11,793 nucleotides of DNA, taken from the NCBI GenBank assembly GCA_900299155.1, contig OMIS01000022.1, forward strand, positions 1-11,793, read 5' to 3'. The position numbers and the translations under genes were made by a program. The DNA is from a bacterium. GTDB taxonomy: Bacteria; Patescibacteriota; Microgenomatia; UBA1400; PJMF01. The first letter of the stretch is position 1, and every line of letters starts with the position of its first letter. Below the pieces are notes generated by a model. The model worked only from the letters and a program-made list of their open reading frames with translations. It had not been told where the DNA came from and ran no database searches. This document shows, one piece after another, positions 1 through 6,766 of the stretch.

Positions 1-55
1 AAAAGATCAATTTAGCAGACTTGTAACTTTACTGCTAATACTGCCATTTCGAACA

Positions 56-77
56 ATAGATTGATGCAGCAATCTAT
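56..77 (-). terminator. Hairpin downstream of atpC, possible operon end
   Basis: An 8-bp perfect inverted repeat (ATAGATTG / CAATCTAT) with a 6-nt loop lies about 50 nt past the atpC stop codon, where the ATP synthase transcript should end. It is AT-rich, and no run of U follows it on the minus strand, so it is a weak candidate for an intrinsic terminator. It may instead be a 3'-end stabilising hairpin. Nothing else is visible in positions 1-126. Confidence 0.3.
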
Positions 78-126
78 ATTACTAATAAAATATTTTTGGA
101 AGTCGCTCAGATATATCACTACAGGC

Positions 127-546
127 TTAAATGCGGGTTCGTTTGGTGCGTTCTGCAATGCGCAACTCGAGAAGTGCTCTGCGCAGCGATGCTTCAGCCA
201 TCAAGCGCTCACGTTGATCCTGACTAGATTGCAAGGTAGCTTCAGCTGCTTTAATAGCTTCTTCTGCCTTTTGCACACTGATTTCGCGAGCATGCACAGC
301 AGTATCTGCCATGATGGTAATCTCGTTATTTGGAGCAACGGTTAAAAACCCACGAGAAATTACAATCGAGTTCTCTCCACTTCCCATCCGATACACGAGT
401 TCTCCAGTCCCTAGTTTTGTAAACAAGGGGATGTGTCCTGGCAAAATAGTGATTTCACCTTCTGTTGTCTGTGCAGTCACACTATCCACGCTCTCGCGGA
501 GAAGCTCGCGTTCCTGAGAAACAACTCGTAGGTTCAGTTTAGACAT
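127..546 (-). CDS. atpC: F1 ATP synthase epsilon subunit
   Basis: This is the epsilon subunit of the F1 central stalk; it binds gamma and the c-ring and can inhibit ATP hydrolysis through its C-terminal helices. The 139-residue length is normal. Residues 1-85 form the beta-sandwich domain, recognisable by EGEITILPGHIPLFTKL and the following GELVYR-type strand. Residues 90-139 are the two-helix domain, rich in Ala, Glu and Arg (AEEAIKAAEATLQ, then RRALLELRIAERTKR), so a regulatory C-terminus is retained. It is the last gene of the operon, 27 nt after atpD, and has no clear Shine-Dalgarno sequence, so it may depend on translation from atpD. Identification is firm from sequence and position. Confidence 0.97.
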   Translation of the reverse strand: MSKLNLRVVSQERELLRESVDSVTAQTTEGEITILPGHIPLFTKLGTGELVYRMGSGENSIVISRGFLTVAPNNEITIMADTAVHAREISVQKAEEAIKAAEATLQSSQDQRERLMAEASLRRALLELRIAERTKRTRI

Positions 547-573
547 AAGTAATTTATAGGTATGAGCGCTACT

Positions 574-1974
574 TTATATTGTCTTTGCTTTTTCCACTGC
601 TTCTTCAATGGTTCCCACCATGTAGAATGCTTGTTCTGGCAGACTATCGTGCTTTCCTTCCAAGATCTCTCGGAAGCCTCTGATATTTTCTTTGATAGGC
701 ACATATTTACCAGCCACACCAGTGAACTGTTCTGCCACAAACATTGGTTGTGATAAGAAGCGTTGCACTTTGCGAGCACGAGCCACCACCAACTTGTCAT
801 CTTCACTCAATTCATCAATACCTAAAATAGCGATGATGTCTTGCAGCTCTTTGTAGCGTTGTAAGATCTTTTGTACTGCACGAGCAGTATTGTAGTGATC
901 TTCACCAACTGTAGCTGGATCAAGAATCTTGGATGATGAGTTCAATGGATCGACTGCTGGGAAGAGTGCTTGCTCTGCCAGTTTGCGGTCCAATGAGATG
1001 GTGGAGTCAATGTGTGCAAAGGTCGTAGCAGGAGCTGGGTCTGTGTAGTCGTCAGCTGGCACATAAATGGCTTGCATGGAAGTAATAGAACCCTTCTTGG
1101 TAGAAGTAATGCGTTCTTGCAAAGCAGCCATTTCGGTGGCGAGTGTAGGTTGGTATCCCACTGCTGAAGGAATACGACCAAGGAGTGCTGATACCTCAGA
1201 ACCTGCCTGTGAGAAACGGAAGATGTTGTCGATAAAGAGCAATACGTCTTCACCTTTTTCATCACGGAAGTACTCGGCCATAGTTAAAGCAGTCAAGGCA
1301 ACGCGTAAGCGGTTTCCAGGTGGCTCGTTCATTTGACCAAAGCACATGACAGTACTCTTCATAACACCAGAATCATTCATTTCGTGGTAGAGGTCGTTTC
1401 CTTCACGGGTACGCTCTCCAACACCTGCGAAAACAGAGTGCCCGTGGTGTTCTTCTGCGATGTTACGGATCAATTCTTGGATAATAACCGTCTTACCGAC
1501 ACCTGCACCACCGAAAGCACCAACTTTTCCTCCCTTTGCAAATGGAGCGACTAAGTCAATGACTTTGATACCAGTTTCCAACACTTCAGCACGAGTAACT
1601 TGATCAGTTAACTCAGGAGCTGGGCGGTGAATAGGTGCAAAATGCTTGGCTTTGACTGGTTCTTTTTCATCAATCACTTCTCCAACCACGTTGAAGATAC
1701 GACCCAAGGTCTCTTCACCCACAGGAACGGTAATTGGTGCGCCAGTATCTACTACTTCAATACCTCGTGATAGACCATCCGTAGGTCCAAGTGCGATACA
1801 GCGAACTTCATTGGTAGAAAGTTCTTGTTCAACTTCTAAGGTGAGCTTTGAACCATCTGGATGTTGTAATGTTAATGCGTTATAAATGGCAGGGACGTGG
1901 TTCTCAAACTGTACGTCCACCACTGGACCCATGATTTGGGTGATGACACCAGTTGGTAGTGGTTGTTTTGGCAT
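574..1974 (-). CDS. atpD: F1 ATP synthase catalytic beta subunit
   Basis: This is the catalytic beta subunit, 466 residues, full length for the family. Visible landmarks are the N-terminal beta-barrel (about 1-80), Walker A GGAGVGKT at 155-162, the GER catalytic Glu at 187, Walker B (LLFIDN) at 245-250, and the conserved SALLGRIPSAVGYQPTLATE stretch near 262-281. The C-terminal helical domain carries DELSEDD at 387-393, the counterpart of the DELSEED lever that contacts gamma. The region AHIDSTISLDRKLAEQ near 320-334 is slightly divergent from the usual HLDATTVLSR form. The start is supported by AAAGGA a few nt upstream. It lies 19 nt after atpG. All catalytic residues that can be checked are present, so an active enzyme is expected. 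Confidence 0.99.
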   Translation of the reverse strand: MPKQPLPTGVITQIMGPVVDVQFENHVPAIYNALTLQHPDGSKLTLEVEQELSTNEVRCIALGPTDGLSRGIEVVDTGAPITVPVGEETLGRIFNVVGEVIDEKEPVKAKHFAPIHRPAPELTDQVTRAEVLETGIKVIDLVAPFAKGGKVGAFGGAGVGKTVIIQELIRNIAEEHHGHSVFAGVGERTREGNDLYHEMNDSGVMKSTVMCFGQMNEPPGNRLRVALTALTMAEYFRDEKGEDVLLFIDNIFRFSQAGSEVSALLGRIPSAVGYQPTLATEMAALQERITSTKKGSITSMQAIYVPADDYTDPAPATTFAHIDSTISLDRKLAEQALFPAVDPLNSSSKILDPATVGEDHYNTARAVQKILQRYKELQDIIAILGIDELSEDDKLVVARARKVQRFLSQPMFVAEQFTGVAGKYVPIKENIRGFREILEGKHDSLPEQAFYMVGTIEEAVEKAKTI

Positions 1975-1993
1975 ACTATTCCTTTACTTTTCT

Positions 1994-2866
1994 CTACTGC
2001 GCGAGCGACAGCGTGGCAGTCGTTATATCTAATAATTCTTTAGTAATACTTTCTTGACGTGATTTGTTGTAAATAAGCCGCAACTCTTTAACCAAGTCTT
2101 TGGCGTTATCACTGGCATTTTTCATGGAAACCATGCGAGCACTATGCTCACTTGCTTTACTTTCCAAAAATGCCTGGTAAACGTTGTTTTCCAAGTAGTA
2201 TGGTAACAACTCAGTCAAGATCTCTTTAGGGCTGGGTTCGAAAGTGTACTCATGGACACTTTCTTCCTCAATAACAGACTCTTCTTCTGCGAGCTCATGA
2301 GCTTTAATAGGCAAAAGCTGCTGGATTTTTACTTTTTGTGACAACGTATTGATAAAGTCCATGTAGACTATGGAGACGGACTTAAAGTTGTGTGCCACAA
2401 AATTATCAATAACTAAGGTGGTAATGGGCAAAATATCTGGAGTTTTGATGGTGTCAGGCATGTTGGTGAACTGTGCAAAGACATCAAGAGCCATGAAGTT
2501 GGAAAAGGCTACTGCTTTTTTACCGACTACAATAAAACTACCATCTGGATGTTTTTTGTACCAATCAAGGAGCATTTTAAATAAGTTTTGGTTCAAACTG
2601 CCACACAGACCACGATCCGTCGCAATGACTACGAGCACGTCTTTACCATCGGTGTGTTCTTCAAGTAATGGATGTAAACTTGGATGTGCTTCTTTAGCGA
2701 GTTTTTGCAGAGAATCACGAAGTGCTTGTGCAAATGGACGAGCTGCCAAGGTTTGATCCTGAGCTTTTCGCATTTTACTAGCAGACACCATCTCCATCGC
2801 TTTGGTAATCTTGGCGATGTTGTTGGCGGTGCCGATTCGTTGTTTTACTTGCCGAGCATTAGGCAT
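1994..2866 (-). CDS. atpG: F1 ATP synthase gamma subunit (central shaft)
   Basis: This is the gamma subunit, the rotating shaft linking the c-ring to the alpha3beta3 hexamer. At 290 residues it is typical. The N-terminal helix has the family signature (RQVKQRIGTANNIAKITKAM, residues 5-24, then EMVSASKMRKAQ). The central Rossmann-like domain has the conserved VIATDRGLCGSLNQNLFK near 80-97, and the C-terminal helix has ASEHSARMVSMKNASDNAKDL near 239-259. An acidic stretch (EEESVIEEESVHEYTFEP) near 195-212 lies in the variable loop. The start is fixed by the family N-terminus rather than by an RBS: none is seen, and the gene begins 13 nt after the atpA stop, which suggests translational coupling. 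Confidence 0.98.
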   Translation of the reverse strand: MPNARQVKQRIGTANNIAKITKAMEMVSASKMRKAQDQTLAARPFAQALRDSLQKLAKEAHPSLHPLLEEHTDGKDVLVVIATDRGLCGSLNQNLFKMLLDWYKKHPDGSFIVVGKKAVAFSNFMALDVFAQFTNMPDTIKTPDILPITTLVIDNFVAHNFKSVSIVYMDFINTLSQKVKIQQLLPIKAHELAEEESVIEEESVHEYTFEPSPKEILTELLPYYLENNVYQAFLESKASEHSARMVSMKNASDNAKDLVKELRLIYNKSRQESITKELLDITTATLSLAQ

Positions 2867-2879
2867 AGGTGCGGTTTAC

Positions 2880-4400
2880 TTATTTAGCTGCAAACTCTGT
2901 GTGCAGACTGTTAAATGTTTTAATTGCTTCGTGCAGTGCTTTTTCAGTTTCTTCAGTAATTTTCTTTTCTGTAGCAATACTTTCAAGCAATTTTGATTCT
3001 GATTGGTGCATGTATTCAAGATATGCAGCTTCCCAAGCTTGAGACTTATTCAAAGCAATCGTATCTAAGTAGCCTTTGACAGCTGCAAAGATCACAACCA
3101 CTTGGTCTTCCATCTTAAGTGGAGTATCCCAACCTTGTTTCAAGACACTGTTCACTTTTTGACCACGATTTAATTGTGCTTTAGTGCGTTCATCAAGATC
3201 AGAACTGAACTGTGAGAAAGCTTCGAGCTCGCGGAACTGTGCAAGGTCAAGTTTCATTGTTCCAGCCACTTGTTTAGTAGCTTTGGCTTGTGCAGATGAA
3301 CCGACACGAGATACTGAGTTACCGACGTTAATAGCTGGTTTCATACCAGAGTTGAACAGGTCGGTTTCCAAGAAAATCTGACCATCGGTAATAGAAATGA
3401 CGTTGGTTGGAATGTAGGCAGAAATGTCATTTGCCTGAGTTTCGATGATTGGTAGTGCGGTAATAGATCCTCCACCATAGTTTTCATTTAAGCGACAAGC
3501 GCGTTCAAGTAGGCGTGAGTGCAAGTAGAAAACGTCACCTGGATATGCTTCACGACCAGAAGGGCGGCGCAAAAGTAATGAGATTTCACGATATGCTTGT
3601 GCGTGCTTGGAAAGATCGTCAAAAATAATTAAGACGTCCTTGCCTTGCTCTAGAAAGTACTCAGCGATTGCTTGTCCTGCATAGGGAGCGAGGAAGCGTT
3701 CTGCTGAACTTGTGGATGCGGTAGCTGCCACGATAGTTGTGTAAGCCATAGCACCACGATCTTGAAGGGTTTGAGTAATTTGTGCGAGTGAGGAACGGCG
3801 TTGCCCGATACAAACGTAGACACAAATCATATTTTGATCAGCTTGATTCAAGATAGTACCAAGTGCGATTGCGGTTTTGCCGGTTCCGCGGTCTCCAATG
3901 ATCAACTCGCGTTGACCACGACCAATTGGGATCATGGCGTCAATCGCTTTAACACCAGTTTGCATTGGTACACTGACTGATTTACGAGACATAACACCTG
4001 GAGCAACTTTCTCCAAGTTCATGAATTTTTTAGGCTTGAAGGCTGGCTTGCCATCGATTGGGCGCCCAAGAGTATCCACGACACGACCAAGCACTTCATC
4101 TGCTACACCGAGAGATAAAATACGACCAGTGCGTTTAACTTGAGAACCTGCTTGTAAGTGGTCTGCATTTCCCAAAGACACAATACCAGTAGTTTCAGAA
4201 AGTAAGTTTAATGCTAACCCAAACTGCCCTTCACCCAGATCAACGAGTTCACTGGCCTGCACATCTTCCAATCCTTTGACTTGCATAACGCCGTCACCAT
4301 AACTGACGACAGTACCCACTGACTGTGGAGTCATCGTTAAGTTAGCATTGGCAATCAATTTGGAAAGTTCTGCTTGGAAGGAGTCTTGAGTTTTTGGCAT
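2880..4400 (-). CDS. atpA: F1 ATP synthase alpha subunit
   Basis: This is the non-catalytic nucleotide-binding alpha subunit, 506 residues, full length. Landmarks are the beta-barrel (about 25-95), a P-loop GDRGTGKT at 169-176, FDDLSKHAQAYRE at 260-272, and the Arg finger within SVSRVGS (R365) that completes the catalytic site on beta. The P-loop has Gly where most alpha subunits have Gln (GDRQTGKT). The N-terminal segment (about 1-23, SFQAELSKLIANA), which in E. coli docks the delta N-terminal domain, is still present although that delta domain is missing here. The start is supported by GAGGAAA about 10 nt upstream. It follows atpH by 23 nt. Confidence 0.99.
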   Translation of the reverse strand: MPKTQDSFQAELSKLIANANLTMTPQSVGTVVSYGDGVMQVKGLEDVQASELVDLGEGQFGLALNLLSETTGIVSLGNADHLQAGSQVKRTGRILSLGVADEVLGRVVDTLGRPIDGKPAFKPKKFMNLEKVAPGVMSRKSVSVPMQTGVKAIDAMIPIGRGQRELIIGDRGTGKTAIALGTILNQADQNMICVYVCIGQRRSSLAQITQTLQDRGAMAYTTIVAATASTSSAERFLAPYAGQAIAEYFLEQGKDVLIIFDDLSKHAQAYREISLLLRRPSGREAYPGDVFYLHSRLLERACRLNENYGGGSITALPIIETQANDISAYIPTNVISITDGQIFLETDLFNSGMKPAINVGNSVSRVGSSAQAKATKQVAGTMKLDLAQFRELEAFSQFSSDLDERTKAQLNRGQKVNSVLKQGWDTPLKMEDQVVVIFAAVKGYLDTIALNKSQAWEAAYLEYMHQSESKLLESIATEKKITEETEKALHEAIKTFNSLHTEFAAK

Positions 4401-4423
4401 AAAATATACGTTTCCTCAGTTTT

Positions 4424-4861
4424 CTAAATAGTTTGTAACAAAAGTCCTTTAAGACGAATTAATTTACCTTTCAAAGTCCCATCGTATTCAGTAGAGCCAA
4501 TGACAAGTTTAATGCCACCAATTACTGATGGATCAATAACTTCTGCATAGTGGCTAGAACCGGTTTTTTTCTCAAGTGCCTGGGCAACTGCTGCACGTTG
4601 TGTATCAGTAAGTGGTACTGCTGTAGTTACAGTAACTTGAGTCAATTGAGATTCAAGTTTTTTTAACTTACCACTCAACGTAGCATCAAATTCTTGAGAA
4701 CCGATGGTAATCTTCAAACCACCGAGCACTTGCGCATCAACCACTTGTTTGTACTCTGCTTCACCGACTTTACTCTCCACCAACGTTTTGAGTTCTTTGA
4801 GCTGTGCAGCATCAAGTTTTTGGGCAGTAGTGATCGTAATGACTGGTAGTTCTTTTGGCAT
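4424..4861 (-). CDS. atpH: Atypical F1 ATP synthase delta subunit: two tandem C-terminal domains
   Basis: By position between atpF and atpA, and by motif, this is the delta (OSCP-like) subunit that joins the peripheral stalk to F1. It is only 145 residues, against about 175-180 usually, and the normal N-terminal six-helix bundle is absent. Residues 7-74 and 75-142 are two copies of the delta C-terminal domain. They align with no gaps at a fixed offset of 68, and I count 28 identities in 68. Each copy has a TxTTA strand, a helix, then a D-x-x-(V)-(L/I)-GG-(L/I)-K strand, an IGS-x-E-(F/Y)-D turn, and T-L-x-GKL-x-x-L. Copy 2 (VIDPSVIGGIKLVIG, 108-122) is closer to the canonical family motif than copy 1. 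The ATG lies one nt after the atpF stop (TAAAATG) with no clear SD, so coupled translation is likely. Assignment as delta is strong; how it contacts alpha is unknown. Confidence 0.9.
   Translation of the reverse strand: MPKELPVITITTAQKLDAAQLKELKTLVESKVGEAEYKQVVDAQVLGGLKITIGSQEFDATLSGKLKKLESQLTQVTVTTAVPLTDTQRAAVAQALEKKTGSSHYAEVIDPSVIGGIKLVIGSTEYDGTLKGKLIRLKGLLLQTI
4436..4843 (-). repeat. Tandem 68-codon protein repeat inside atpH
   Basis: The two units are 4640-4843 (residues 7-74) and 4436-4639 (residues 75-142). Identities include TTA, L16/L84, Q20/Q88, G33/G101, Y37/Y105, D42/D110, GG at 47-48/115-116, IGS at 53-55/121-123, D59/D127, TL at 61-62/129-130 and GKL at 64-66/132-134. The similarity is at protein level (about 41% identity) and no long DNA identity is evident, so the duplication is old and has been maintained. 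Confidence 0.9.
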
Positions 4862-4862
4862 T

Positions 4863-5348
4863 TTAAAGTGTCTTTAAGACGTTTGCTAATTCTTCATCAA
4901 TTAATTTACTGTGTGCTTTTGCGTCAAGTGACTTGCCTAACACTTTTTCACTGGCAGTCATGACGGTTTCCACAACTTCAGCACGGATGTTGGCAATAAG
5001 TTGCTCTTTTTCACTCTTCCAAGCTTGTTTCATCTTTTCCACTTCAGCAGCAGCAGCAGCGCGGGCTTCTTCAAGAAGTTCTGCTTTTTTGTTTTCAGCT
5101 TCTTGAGTAGCTTCTTTTAATACGCCTGCAGCTTTTTTCTTGGCTTCTGCTTCAGTTTTTTGTTTAATCTCTTCGATTTTGCTTTGCTGTTCAATCGCTT
5201 TTTGAGCGGCTTTTTGGCCTTCTTCAATGCGCTTTGCACGTTCAGCAAACATCTTTAAGATTGGCTTGTAGAGCAAATAGGTCAGTGCACCTAAGACAAC
5301 ACCAAAGTTGAGGATTTGAAAAATAATATGTGATGGCTCTATGTTCAT
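4863..5348 (-). CDS. atpF: Fo ATP synthase b subunit (peripheral stalk)
   Basis: This is subunit b, which anchors the peripheral stalk in the membrane and dimerises as a coiled coil reaching delta. It has 161 residues, normal for a single bacterial b. One N-terminal membrane helix (about 7-27, IIFQILNFGVVLGALTYLLY) is followed by a KPILKMFAERAKRIEEG hinge and a long charged Ala/Glu/Lys/Gln coiled coil (about 35-130). The C-terminal segment (TVMTASEKVLGKSLDAKAHSKLIDEEL from about 128) matches the family's delta-binding end. An AGGAG Shine-Dalgarno sequence precedes the ATG. Only one b gene is present and there is no b' partner, so a homodimer is inferred. The b protein does not carry a fused delta N-terminal domain that would compensate for the short AtpH. 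Confidence 0.97.
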   Translation of the reverse strand: MNIEPSHIIFQILNFGVVLGALTYLLYKPILKMFAERAKRIEEGQKAAQKAIEQQSKIEEIKQKTEAEAKKKAAGVLKEATQEAENKKAELLEEARAAAAAEVEKMKQAWKSEKEQLIANIRAEVVETVMTASEKVLGKSLDAKAHSKLIDEELANVLKTL

Positions 5349-5366
5349 GATCTTGCTCCTAACTCA

Positions 5367-5387
5367 TCTCTACCTAACTGATAGAGA
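5367..5387 (-). promoter_or_regulatory. Hairpin in the atpE-atpF intergenic spacer
   Basis: In the mRNA sense (minus strand) TCTCTATC / GGTAGAGA can pair over 8 bp, including one G-U, around a 5-nt loop. The hairpin begins 17 nt after the atpE stop and sits just before the AGGAG of atpF. This is the largest spacer inside the operon (55 nt). No U-tract follows, so it is not a terminator. A role in protecting or separating the c-subunit message, which must be translated many times more than b, is inference. Confidence 0.4.
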
Positions 5388-5403
5388 ATCGTTTTTGTAC
5401 CGT

Positions 5404-5619
5404 TTATACGAACTTTAAGATCAAAGCAACGACTAAGCCGTAGATTGCGATAGCTTCAGCGAAAGCCATACCAAGCACCATGTTGGTTTGGATTTTACTA
5501 GCAGCTTCTGGGTTACGACCGATAGCTTCAAGACCTTTACTGACCAACATACCGATTGCGATAGCTGGGGCGATGGAACCAACGCTCATAACGAGAGCAA
5601 TTGCAAATGAATCTGACAT
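5404..5619 (-). CDS. atpE: Fo ATP synthase c subunit (rotor ring)
   Basis: This is the c subunit that forms the ion-translocating ring. It has 71 residues and two membrane helices (about 5-28 and 46-70) joined by the polar loop GRNPE at 34-38. The ion-binding carboxylate is E55 in AFAEAIAIYG. Helix 1 reads A17-x-A19-x-A21-x-G23 where GxGxGxG is usual. The Na+-ligand Gln of Na+-type c subunits is replaced by Ile (I22), and E55 is followed by Ala rather than Ser/Thr, so proton coupling is inferred. It has the best Shine-Dalgarno sequence in the window (AAGGAG at 5625-5630, 5 nt from ATG), in keeping with the high copy number needed. It lies 26 nt after atpB. Confidence 0.98.
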   Translation of the reverse strand: MSDSFAIALVMSVGSIAPAIAIGMLVSKGLEAIGRNPEAASKIQTNMVLGMAFAEAIAIYGLVVALILKFV

Positions 5620-5645
5620 AATTTCTCCTTATTTATTACTACTGT

Positions 5646-6647
5646 TTAGTGCTCTTCTCCATGGCCAATTGTAGCCATATTCATAAATACTAGAGAGAGC
5701 ATCGAAAATACGAGAGCTTGAATAAAGCCAACAAAGACTTCCAATCCGTAAAATGGAATTGGGACAGCTGCGCCAGCTAAATAACTAATAACAGCCAATA
5801 AAACTTCTCCTGCAAAAACGTTACCAAATAACCGGAACGCGAATGATAAAATTTTACCAACTTCAGAAATTAACTCTAAGATACCGACAAAGAACATGAT
5901 TGGACTTGAGAAGTTAAAGAACTTACCAAAGTAGGATAAATGTAAGAACTTCACACCAAAGAACTGCACCATCACTATGGTGATGATACCAAGTGCTATA
6001 GTCATGTTCAGGTCTGCAGTACCAGCACGAAGCAAGTGGACCTGTTCGTGTTCAGTGGCAGGAGCATGTTCTTCTTCAAGCGCAGGCTCAGCGTGTTCAG
6101 CTGAATTAGCGGTAAACTCTTCTGCAGCTACCACTTCAGTGGCGGATTCCTCTGCATGTTCGGATTTTTCAGTAGTATCGTGTGTGTCTGTAGTAGCTAC
6201 TTCTTTTGTCTTCTCTGCGGAAGTGCTTGGAGCAACGGCAGGTTTTTCTTCAGTATGAGCTTCCTTAGAAACTTCAGCAACTGAGTGTGAGTCATTCAAT
6301 CTAGGAGTAACAGTAATAGACCCGACTCCAGGAAGGAGTCCAAACCAGTTATTGAGTAAAATAAATAAGAAGAAAGTAGCTATAAAAGGAAAAAAGAGAC
6401 TTGTTCGTTTCAAGTCTCCCGTGATTGATTGCACTAAGCCGTACAGTGATTCAATAATCCACTCGGCAACATTTTGAATGCCAGTAGGTTTGCTTGTGTT
6501 TTTAAGTGAACGATTAACAATAACGGCAAAGATAATAAGAAGTGCGCTTACGATCACACTAGTGATCATGGAGTTCGTTAAAGTTAAGCCTCCCAGTTGA
6601 AGAACTGGTTCTGCTGAAAGTGAGATGTGCAGGCCTGTCGCTGCCAT
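5646..6647 (-). CDS. atpB: Fo ATP synthase a subunit with an acidic loop insertion
   Basis: This is subunit a, the stator half-channel protein. It has 333 residues, against roughly 220-290 in most bacteria. Helix 1 is about 24-45 and helix 2 about 84-106, ending LLNNWFGLLPG. The conserved part resumes at TADLNMTIALG (210-220). The essential Arg is R272 in FRLFGNVFAGE, with E281 and Q310 at the positions of E. coli E219 and Q252. Residues about 118-204 are extra, acidic and low complexity. The ATG is chosen because AEPVLQLGGLTLTNSM follows as a normal N-terminus; no SD is seen. It is the first gene of the operon, with its own promoter upstream, and no atpI precedes it. Function as the a subunit is certain; the role of the insert is unknown. 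Confidence 0.98.
   Translation of the reverse strand: MAATGLHISLSAEPVLQLGGLTLTNSMITSVIVSALLIIFAVIVNRSLKNTSKPTGIQNVAEWIIESLYGLVQSITGDLKRTSLFFPFIATFFLFILLNNWFGLLPGVGSITVTPRLNDSHSVAEVSKEAHTEEKPAVAPSTSAEKTKEVATTDTHDTTEKSEHAEESATEVVAAEEFTANSAEHAEPALEEEHAPATEHEQVHLLRAGTADLNMTIALGIITIVMVQFFGVKFLHLSYFGKFFNFSSPIMFFVGILELISEVGKILSFAFRLFGNVFAGEVLLAVISYLAGAAVPIPFYGLEVFVGFIQALVFSMLSLVFMNMATIGHGEEH
6036..6296 (-). other. Acidic, His-containing insertion in subunit a (TM2-TM3 loop)
   Basis: This stretch encodes residues about 118-204 of AtpB. It contains 23 Asp/Glu, only 5 Lys, no Arg, and 8 His (121, 131, 156, 164, 185, 194, 200, 204), with the rest mainly Ala, Thr, Ser, Val and Pro. It is predicted disordered and replaces the short periplasm-facing loop of E. 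coli subunit a between GLLP and the (T/S)ADxN motif. The reading frame is intact through it, so it is an in-frame protein insertion and not an inserted element. Confidence 0.85.
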
Positions 6648-6705
6648 ATGTGTTTTCTTTTTTTATATATATTTAATATATACCTAGGGCTTGAGACCAC
6701 AGAGA

Positions 6706-6733
6706 ATTATACCTATACTCTGAACAAGAGCAA
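6706..6733 (-). promoter_or_regulatory. Promoter of the ATP synthase operon
   Basis: A perfect -10 hexamer TATAAT (6706-6711 on the plus strand as ATTATA) is preceded at 16 bp by TTGCTC (6728-6733), a 3/6 match to the -35 consensus. Transcription would start near 6698, giving a leader of about 50 nt. That leader holds a TATATAT/ATATATA stem with a 3-nt loop and an A-rich run before ATG, with no SD. The rest of 6648-6766 shows nothing else, and no terminator is seen after the upstream gene, so read-through from it is possible. Confidence 0.6.
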
Positions 6734-6766
6734 TAGACAAAATGTATCTCCCCTCCCAGACCTCAA

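Noticed and set aside
534..806. 90-codon minus-strand frame overlapping the end of atpD
   Set aside because: It is an out-of-frame shadow of atpD with no domain features; atpD is intact through this region.
4424..4861. AtpH as a truncated or decayed delta gene
   Set aside because: The frame is clean, starts one nt after atpF, ends normally before atpA, and both domain copies keep the structural core residues. This fits a re-architected subunit better than decay.
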